A stretch of 45,777 nt of DNA from Planctomycetota bacterium. GTDB taxonomy: Bacteria; Planctomycetota; UBA1135; GCA-002686595. The stretch is from contig VGYZ01000028.1 of the NCBI GenBank assembly GCA_016872795.1, positions 1 to 45,777 on the forward strand. The letters run 5' to 3'. This document shows, one piece after another, positions 15,979 through 22,172 of this stretch. Numbering within the stretch: the first letter of the stretch is position 1; every line of letters starts with the position of its first letter. Position numbers and translations under genes: made by a program. Under the pieces are notes generated by a model that ran no database searches, was not told where the DNA came from, and saw only the letters and a program-made list of their open reading frames with translations.

Positions 15979-16411
15979 GCGAGTCGAGCTCGAGCGTGAG
16001 TGCGACATGCTTGCGCGCTATCTCGGCGCCAGCGCTGGCGACGAGTATGTGCGAGCGCAGTACCGTGCGGCGCACGACGCTGGTGTGGTCGAGCTGCCCG
16101 GAACGACGAACTTCGAGCGCACGGTCGTGGCCGTCGGGCGCTGCATGCCGGTCCTGCTGCGTCCGCTCGATGCCCATGCGCGCGTGTTCACGCCGAGCAG
16201 CCTGCTGCGCCGCAAGCTCGTGCTGCTGCTCGCCATTCTCGAGGTGCGCGCACCGCACGACGAGGAACTCGATACTCCGACGGGGAGCTCCGTGCTGGCG
16301 ATGTTCGCGCGCATGGCGTGGCTGGGGCTCGTATTCCTCGCTGCGCTGCTCTTGGGCTCGCTCCTGAGCCTGCCGCTCTGGCTCGCGTCGCTCGCAGGGG
16401 GCGCGCGATGA
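15971..16411 (+). CDS. Small membrane-anchored protein of unknown function
   Basis: 146 residues from ATG 15971, overlapping the upstream SDR gene by eight bases and the downstream GMC gene by four (ATGA at 16408-16411). Residues 1-85 are soluble and charged (ERECDMLARYLGAS; GTTNFERTVVAVGRC). Residues about 112-137 form a single hydrophobic helix (MAWLGLVFLAALLLGSLLSL), which leaves a very short tail. I do not recognise a domain. The position between two redox enzymes with translational coupling suggests a partner or membrane anchor for the GMC-type enzyme, comparable in idea to the small subunits of membrane sugar dehydrogenases. That is inference, and there is no sequence similarity I can point to. 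Confidence 0.8.
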   Translation: MAERVELERECDMLARYLGASAGDEYVRAQYRAAHDAGVVELPGTTNFERTVVAVGRCMPVLLRPLDAHARVFTPSSLLRRKLVLLLAILEVRAPHDEELDTPTGSSVLAMFARMAWLGLVFLAALLLGSLLSLPLWLASLAGGAR

Positions 16412-18024
16412 GGCGCGTCGTCGTCGTCGGATCGGGCGCCAGCGGTGTCCACTTCGCTCAGACCGCGCTCGAGCGCGGCGCGCATGTCACGCTGGTCGAT
16501 GTCGGCCGCACGGCGCCCGCACCGGTCCTCCCGGAGACGAGCTTCGCGCGCTTCAAGCGCGAGCACGCGGATCCTGCGGGCTACTTCCTCGGCGCGCGCT
16601 TCGAGGGCGTCCTCTTCCCAGGAGCGAAGGGCGAGTACTACGGTTTTCCGCCCCACAAGAGCTACATCTTCGCGCCGCTCGACCGATTTCGCGCGCAAGC
16701 GCGAGGCTTCGACCCGCTCACGAGCTTTGCGCGCGGAGGCCTCGCCGAGTCGTGGACAGGTGGTGCCTTCCCGTTTCATGAGCGCGAGCTGCGCGATTTC
16801 CCGATCGAGCCTCGCGAGCTGCAGGCGAGCTACGGCACCGTCGCGGGTCGCATCGGCGTCAGCGGCACGGACGACGATCTTTCGCGCTTCACGCCGGTGC
16901 ACGACCATCTGGCTCCGTCGCTGCCGCTCGACGCGCACTCGCGCGTCTTGCTCGAGCGCTATGCACGCGAGCGCTCACGCCTCAACACGGACTTGAGCGT
17001 GTGGATGGGGCGTACGCGAGCCGCTGTGCGCGCGGATGAGCGCGACGCGCGACACGGCTGCACGAACCTCGGGCGTTGCCTGTGGAGCTGCCCGCGCGAG
17101 GCGCTCTACACGCCGTCGCTCACGCTGCGTGTGCTGCTGCACCACGAGCGCTTCATGTACCTCTCCGGACGCTTCGCTACCCGCATCGAGATCGACGCAG
17201 CCAATCGAGCGCGCAAGCTGCATGTGGTCGAGCTCGCGACCGGTCGTTCGGAAGCCATCGAGGCGAGCGACATCGTGCTGGCTGCAGGCACGCTTGCGTC
17301 GAGCAAGCTGTTCCTCGATTCGCTGCGCGCCCACGGGGGCAGCGCGCCCGTGCTCGAGGGACTGATGGACAATCGCCAAGTGCTTGTGCCGTTCATCAAC
17401 CTCGCGATGCTGCGGCGGCGCTACGAGCCGGATTCGTACCAGTACCACCAGCTCGCGCTGGGGCTCGAGCGCGACGATCCGCGCCACTATGTGCACGGCC
17501 TCGTGACGACGCTCAAAACTGCGCTGGTGCATCCGATCGTGCAGAGCGTGCCGCTGGACCTGAAGAGCGCGCTGTGGATCTTCCGCAATGCGCACGCCGC
17601 GCTCGGAATCCTGAATGTGAACTTCCACGACGATCGGCGGCCTGAGTGCCAGCTCGCGCTCGAGGCGGACAGCGAGGGCACGCGCCTGCTCGCGCGCTAC
17701 GAGCCCTCGCGCGAGGAGCCCGAGCGCATGCGCACGGCGCTGCGCAGCGTGCGCAAGGCGCTCTCGCGGTTGGGCTGCATCGTGCCCCCCGGCATGGCCC
17801 ACATGCGCCCGATGGGAGCGAGCGTCCACTACGCCGGCACACTGCCGATGAGCGCCGAGCCGCGCCGGCTCACGACCTCGCCGGACGGAGAGAGCCACGA
17901 TGTGCGGGGCCTGTACTTTGCCGACGGCACCACATTCCCGTTCCTTCCCGCGAAAAACCTCACTTTCACGCTGATGGCCAACGCCGATCGCATCGCGCGC
18001 CGATGGTGCGACGCGCAAGCGTGA
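16408..18024 (+). CDS. GMC-family FAD-dependent oxidoreductase
   Basis: 538 residues from ATG 16408. The FAD-binding dinucleotide motif is VVVGSGASGVHFAQTALERG (residues 4-23), ending in an acidic residue in TLVDVG. FARGGLAESWTGGAFPF is the second FAD/substrate region. A cysteine-rich stretch (HGCTNLGRCLWSCPREALY) resembles the ferredoxin-like Cys pattern seen in some bacterial GMC and cholesterol-oxidase-like proteins. DIVLAAGTLASSKLFLDSL and the C-terminal GLYFADGTTFPFLPAKNLTF are family signatures; the Asn of PAKNLTF fits the conserved C-terminal catalytic region. There is no signal peptide or Tat motif, so it is probably cytoplasmic or membrane-associated through the 146-residue partner. 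It oxidises an alcohol or sugar-like substrate of unknown identity. Confidence 0.88.
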   Translation: MRRVVVVGSGASGVHFAQTALERGAHVTLVDVGRTAPAPVLPETSFARFKREHADPAGYFLGARFEGVLFPGAKGEYYGFPPHKSYIFAPLDRFRAQARGFDPLTSFARGGLAESWTGGAFPFHERELRDFPIEPRELQASYGTVAGRIGVSGTDDDLSRFTPVHDHLAPSLPLDAHSRVLLERYARERSRLNTDLSVWMGRTRAAVRADERDARHGCTNLGRCLWSCPREALYTPSLTLRVLLHHERFMYLSGRFATRIEIDAANRARKLHVVELATGRSEAIEASDIVLAAGTLASSKLFLDSLRAHGGSAPVLEGLMDNRQVLVPFINLAMLRRRYEPDSYQYHQLALGLERDDPRHYVHGLVTTLKTALVHPIVQSVPLDLKSALWIFRNAHAALGILNVNFHDDRRPECQLALEADSEGTRLLARYEPSREEPERMRTALRSVRKALSRLGCIVPPGMAHMRPMGASVHYAGTLPMSAEPRRLTTSPDGESHDVRGLYFADGTTFPFLPAKNLTFTLMANADRIARRWCDAQA

Positions 18025-18056
18025 AGAAATGTGCTCTGCGTGCTATTCCCTAGCGC

Positions 18057-19439
18057 GTGACGAAGGCTCGTTCGCAGTGGCTGCTCCGCGGGATCGCGCT
18101 TGCGTGTGCGCTCGTCGTGCTGCTGCTCATCCTTTGGCGCGCGGAGGCGGAGCGCGGCGATGTCGCGAACTCGCCGGGACCGACGGCGAGCAATCCAGAG
18201 TCGAGCGGAGTCCTCGACACGCCGCCGCCGCCGGTCGATGCTCGCATCGCGGATGCACCGACAGACGAGGAGCGGCGCGACCCGGTCGCTCGCCCGCGCT
18301 GGGCACGCGTCTTTGTCGCGGGCCGTGTCGACGGAGCGCGGGGGGAGGAGAGTCGGCCCGTCGTCATCGTGCGCCCGAGGCTCGGCGAACTCGGTCACCA
18401 CGGAGCCGCGACATCCATGGCCGCGTGGACCTATGTCGAGCCCGATGGTTCGTTCCGCGCCGAAGTGAGTCACTGCTTTCGCCCCGAGGAGGAGTCGGTG
18501 CTCGCCGAGCTCCATATGCAGCTCTCGTCCGGCTCGCGCCTGCCGATCGAGCGCGTGATCGGCGTGCCCTTCACTCGCGCGGACCTCGAGCGCGGCGGCG
18601 AGCTCGTCGTACCTGTGGAGTTCGAACTTGCCGCGCTCTGCAAGCCGGAGATCACGGTCGTGCTGCCGCCGGGCGACCCGCGGGAGGTGATAGTGGTCGC
18701 GCTCACCCTGCGCGGTGAGCGTCCCGGCGACGAACTAGCGGTGTGGAGCGCTCGCGTGGAGGGTCGGGCGCGCGTCGAGCTCGCGCTGCCCTGCGCGGAG
18801 CCGGTCCTGCTAGTGGCGTGCGCCACGGGCTTGCGACCGCGCACCCTGCGCCTGCCCGCGCGCGCGAGCCTCGCGCTGCTCGAGCTCGAGCGCGGCGCGA
18901 CGATCGCGGGTCGCCTGTTCTCCGGGAACCAGCCGCACATCGCCTCGTTCACGGCTTCGCCGCTCGGCCGCCGCAGCCGCGCGCGCGACCTCGAGGTCGG
19001 TCCCTTCACGCTGGCGTGGAGGAACGAGCAGTTCGAGTGGCCGATGCCGAGCGAGCGTTCGGGGGACGATGGTGCGTTCCGTTTCGACGGCCTCGTCCCG
19101 GGTCTGCCCTACGAGCTGCGCTGGCGCGATGACCTCGAAGGGCTCGGAGCGGATCGCGTCGTGACCGCGATCGCAGGCGAAGGCGAGCTCTCGCTCGACA
19201 TGGAGTCTCGCAGCGTGGGCGTCTACCTGCGCACGCGTGTCGAGGACGCGCGGCAGGTGGAGATCGAGATGCTCTTGCCCAACGGGGTTCAGCGCACCTC
19301 ACCCGTGTCGATTCCGCTCGACTCACCGTGGTGGGTGCGGGTGCCGCGCGGGACGCGTGTGCGGGTGTTGGACAGCGCCGGCGTGGCGCTGGGCGAAGCG
19401 CTGGCCGGGGAGGACGAGCGCGTGGTGATCGAGCTCTGA
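18057..19439 (+). CDS. Hypothetical protein with N-terminal membrane anchor and beta-rich periplasmic part
   Basis: 460 residues if the GTG at 18057 is the start, 32 bp after the GMC gene. This start gives a basic N-terminus followed by a strong hydrophobic helix (IALACALVVLLLILW, about residues 12-27) and then a Pro/Ala/Ser-rich linker. The rest is beta-rich: VTVEFELAALC-like strands, repeated LRLPARASLALLELERGATI and DDGAFRFDGLVPGLPYELRW, the latter typical of carboxypeptidase-regulatory-like (CarboxypepD_reg) domains found in secreted planctomycete proteins. No catalytic motif is visible. The stop is seven bases from the stop of the convergent UnbU-like gene. It may be cotranscribed with the SDR-GMC operon. 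Confidence 0.75.
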   Translation: MTKARSQWLLRGIALACALVVLLLILWRAEAERGDVANSPGPTASNPESSGVLDTPPPPVDARIADAPTDEERRDPVARPRWARVFVAGRVDGARGEESRPVVIVRPRLGELGHHGAATSMAAWTYVEPDGSFRAEVSHCFRPEEESVLAELHMQLSSGSRLPIERVIGVPFTRADLERGGELVVPVEFELAALCKPEITVVLPPGDPREVIVVALTLRGERPGDELAVWSARVEGRARVELALPCAEPVLLVACATGLRPRTLRLPARASLALLELERGATIAGRLFSGNQPHIASFTASPLGRRSRARDLEVGPFTLAWRNEQFEWPMPSERSGDDGAFRFDGLVPGLPYELRWRDDLEGLGADRVVTAIAGEGELSLDMESRSVGVYLRTRVEDARQVEIEMLLPNGVQRTSPVSIPLDSPWWVRVPRGTRVRVLDSAGVALGEALAGEDERVVIEL

Positions 19440-19446
19440 GGCGCGC

Positions 19447-20334
19447 TCAGGCGCTCGCCTTGCGGCGCAGATCGAGCGCCAGCGCGATCGGACCGACCAG
19501 TGCGAGTGCGAAGATCGCCGGCGCGGTGTTGAACGGCGCGGCCCACGCCATGTGGAAGTCATTGGCGAGGCGCAGCGCGCACTCCATCAGCGCGATCAGG
19601 ATCACGACGCGGATGCGGCCCGAGCGCGAGCTCACCGTCGTGCGCGGGTCGGTGAGCATGAAGAACATCAGCATCTGGTACATCGGGCCGGTGACCGGGG
19701 CGAGCTCGGTCAGCGGATGCGAGCCTGTGATCGCGCAGCGCAGGAGCGCGAGCAGGCAGAAGCTCACGAGGTACGTGAAGGTGATGTGCAGCAGCTTCGC
19801 GCGCTTCACGACGACGAGGCCGATGCTCCAGATCAGGCCGACCGTCCACAGCTCGTTGCCCCACTCGTGGCCGAGGATGGTGATCGAGGTCGGGGCCGCG
19901 AGCAGCATGAAGCTGATCGCGAAGTTGGTCGGGTTCCACAGGTGGCGGCCGCGGTACATGAGCACATACTTCGACGTAATCGCGATCGCCGAGGCGAGGA
20001 AGTACGGCCACAGCCCGCCTTGCGGCTTGAGCAGGATCACCACGGAATTGCCCGCGATGTAGGCCGACAGCACGCTCGGCCACTCGCCGCGCAGCCAGCG
20101 CGAGAGCAGCGCCTCGAAGCCCATGGCCGTCGAGAGCGAGACGATCAGCACGGCGTAGTCGTCGATGAACTCGATGCCGGTGAGCGGATAGCTTTTGATG
20201 ATCTGGAAGCGCCACTGGCCGAGCACGAGGAACAGCGTCACGAGCGCGCTGACCATGTGCTGGGGCTTCACACCGGCCCAGAACCCGCGCGGATGGGCGG
20301 GGCCGATGGGCACCGTCGAGGTTGCGGATGTCAC
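19447..20334 (-). CDS. UnbU/RnfD-NqrB-like polytopic membrane protein
   Basis: 295 residues from a GTG at 20334 that overlaps the stop of the UnbV-like gene (GTGA, 20334-20331); a later Met exists but would lose the coupling. It has about eight hydrophobic helices with HLWNPTNFAISFMLLAAP and FMLTDPRTTVSSRSGRIR. The last motif corresponds to the FMATDP-x-(S/T) region of RnfD/NqrB subunits. Enediyne clusters pair such a protein (UnbU, E5) with an ASPIC/UnbV protein, as here. The SGAT-type flavinylation site of NqrB/RnfD is not present, so covalent FMN is unlikely. It probably forms a membrane redox or transport partner for the UnbV-like protein; the actual activity is unknown. Confidence 0.82.
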   Translation of the reverse strand: MTSATSTVPIGPAHPRGFWAGVKPQHMVSALVTLFLVLGQWRFQIIKSYPLTGIEFIDDYAVLIVSLSTAMGFEALLSRWLRGEWPSVLSAYIAGNSVVILLKPQGGLWPYFLASAIAITSKYVLMYRGRHLWNPTNFAISFMLLAAPTSITILGHEWGNELWTVGLIWSIGLVVVKRAKLLHITFTYLVSFCLLALLRCAITGSHPLTELAPVTGPMYQMLMFFMLTDPRTTVSSRSGRIRVVILIALMECALRLANDFHMAWAAPFNTAPAIFALALVGPIALALDLRRKASA

Positions 20335-22097
20335 GGCGCAGGCTCCTCGATCATGTGCAGGCGGCCGGGCTCGAGCGCAGCGATCTGCTGCACCTGCCCT
20401 GAACTCCAGCGTACGCGGACCGACTCGATCACGGTGGCCTCGCCCAGACCGAAATGCAGGCGCCGGTCGTTTTGGGCGCAGAAGCCGCTGCCAGCCTGCA
20501 CGCACTGCGCTTGCACCACTCCGGCGAAGCGCAGCTCGACCACGGCGCCGATGGCAGAGGTGTTGGCGCCGCGTCCGCGCAGGCGCAGCTGGATCCAGTT
20601 GCGTCCCCTGGCGGGTTCGTTCATGTAGACCTGCAGCGGTCCCTTTTGGTTGGCGACGATCGCATCGAGCGCGCCGCGGTTCGACAAGTCGCCAAAAGCG
20701 ACCGCGCGGCCGTCCTCGAGGTCCGTCACGCCGACGGCCGTCGCCACATCGCGGAACTGGCCGCCGCCGAGGTTCTTCAGCACGCGGCTCTGCTCGAAGC
20801 CCGACAGGCTCGCGTCGCCCATGGGCTCCCAGAAGGTCGCATCCTCGAAGATCTCGCTCGCGCCGCCGGCGACCTTGCTCATGCCATACCAGTAGTCGCG
20901 CTCCTTCGAGGCCGACAGGAAGCCGTTGGTGACGAACAGATCGAGCCGGCCGTCGTTGTCGAGGTCGCCAAACTGCGCGCCCCACGCCCAGCCGCAGTCG
21001 ACGATCGCGCGCGACGAGCTACTCGATGCGTCGGCGATGTTGTAGAGCTTGCCGTTCCGCGCGAGCCGGTTGCGGCGCAGGTTGTTGCCCTGAAACAGGT
21101 GGCCGGGGTTCGAGATGTTGGTGACGTACACGCCAAACGTGCCGTCGTTCTCGAAGTCGCCGAGCGTGACGCTCATGCCGCTCTTCGACGACTCCTCGAG
21201 GCCCGCGCCGGTCACGCGCTCGAAGCGCTCGCCGCCCAAGTTGCGGAAGAGCTCCTCGGGCCCGTAGTCGTTGGCGAGGTACAGGTCCGCGAAACCATCG
21301 GCGTCCATGTCCGCCGAGGCGACTGCGAGCGTCCAGCGCGTGCTGTCACAGCCGGTGCGCGCGGTGACGTCTTCGAACGTGCCGTCGCCGCGGTTGCGCC
21401 ACAGCACGTTGTGTCCGCCGTTCTGCGCGAACTCGAAGCTCTCCTGCATGATGCGCGTCGAGGAGAGGTGCCACATGTCGACGTCGTCGCGGAAATAGCC
21501 TGCCACGTACAGGTCGACGAAGCCGTCGCGGTCGTAGTCGAGCCAGCAAGCGCTGTTCGAGTTCATCCAGCGACTCACGCCGGCTCGCGCGCTCGCATCC
21601 TCGAAGGTGCCGTCGCCACGGTTGCGGAAGAGCTGCTGGCGGCCCCACTTGTAGAGGAACATGTCCTCGAAGCCGTCGCCGTCGTAGTCGGCCCAGATCG
21701 AGCCCATCGACACGCCTTCGCCCTCGCGGTTGACGTTGGCGAGACCCACCTCCGCGGCGATGTCGCGGAAGCTGCCGCGCTCGTTGCGATACAGCGCGTT
21801 GGGCGCACCGAAGCGGCTCGAAGTGGCGTACAGATCGGTCCAGCCATCGTTGTCGAAGTCGACGAGCGAAACGGCGGCGCCCATGCCAGAGACATGCGGC
21901 GCGACGTTGTCGAGCTTGGGGTCGAGCGTCGTCTCGCGGTGGCGGAAGCGGATGCCGAGCTCGGCCGCGCGCTCGCGCAGGCGAAAGCCTTGCTCGGCGG
22001 TCACCGGCCCATCGCCGCGCCCGAGCTGCCAGACGGACACGAGCATCGCCGCGAAGACGACGCTGACCGCGGCGCGGGCGTAGGGGGACGGAGCCAT
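20331..22097 (-). CDS. Secreted FG-GAP/VCBS repeat protein with ASPIC/UnbV domain (CRTAC1 type)
   Basis: 588 residues from ATG 22097; this start gives a signal anchor (AVSVVFAAMLVSVWQLG). An upstream in-frame GTG at 22139 would put 14 extra residues before it. Repeated calcium-binding beta-propeller motifs run through residues 60-440: DFDNDGWTDLY, DYDGDGFEDMF, DYDRDGFVDLY, DMDADGFADLY and DLDNDGRLDLF. The C-terminal about 80 residues are the ASPIC/UnbV domain (ANTSAIGAVVELRFAG, QAGSGFCAQNDRRLHFGLG, VRVRWSSGQVQQI). Such proteins are exported and common in planctomycetes and acidobacteria, function unknown. It is translationally coupled to the UnbU-like gene. The part encoded by 21124-21907 keeps nine ACGT tetramers, unlike its own 3' end and the rest of the window. 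Confidence 0.92.
   Translation of the reverse strand: MAPSPYARAAVSVVFAAMLVSVWQLGRGDGPVTAEQGFRLRERAAELGIRFRHRETTLDPKLDNVAPHVSGMGAAVSLVDFDNDGWTDLYATSSRFGAPNALYRNERGSFRDIAAEVGLANVNREGEGVSMGSIWADYDGDGFEDMFLYKWGRQQLFRNRGDGTFEDASARAGVSRWMNSNSACWLDYDRDGFVDLYVAGYFRDDVDMWHLSSTRIMQESFEFAQNGGHNVLWRNRGDGTFEDVTARTGCDSTRWTLAVASADMDADGFADLYLANDYGPEELFRNLGGERFERVTGAGLEESSKSGMSVTLGDFENDGTFGVYVTNISNPGHLFQGNNLRRNRLARNGKLYNIADASSSSSRAIVDCGWAWGAQFGDLDNDGRLDLFVTNGFLSASKERDYWYGMSKVAGGASEIFEDATFWEPMGDASLSGFEQSRVLKNLGGGQFRDVATAVGVTDLEDGRAVAFGDLSNRGALDAIVANQKGPLQVYMNEPARGRNWIQLRLRGRGANTSAIGAVVELRFAGVVQAQCVQAGSGFCAQNDRRLHFGLGEATVIESVRVRWSSGQVQQIAALEPGRLHMIEEPAP
21124..21907. other. Island with normal ACGT content inside the UnbV-like gene
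   Basis: ACGT occurs at 21124, 21137, 21367, 21377, 21406, 21481, 21505, 21733 and 21904, nine times in 784 bases. About 16 copies occur in the other 45 kb. Here Asp-Val, Asn-Val and Tyr-Val pairs use GAC, AAC and TAC. In the 3' third of the same gene, and in nearly all other genes, they use GAT, AAT and TAT. This suggests a recombined or recently acquired segment, but a protein-level reason is not excluded. Confidence 0.6.
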
Positions 22098-22172
22098 CCA
22101 AAACGATGCTAGCACCACCCGCCGGGGTCCCGGAGCCACGTAGGGACGCTCGGGTTACAATCGTCGGCCTTC

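Noticed and set aside
19447..20334. Covalent FMN site in the UnbU-like protein, which would link it to the ApbE gene
   Set aside because: The SGAT-type motif of NqrB/RnfD is absent; APTS and DPRTT do not match its position or form, and apbE is 14 kb away.
22098..22139. Upstream GTG start of the UnbV-like gene
   Set aside because: It would add 14 residues before the signal anchor; ATG 22097 gives a conventional exported N-terminus.
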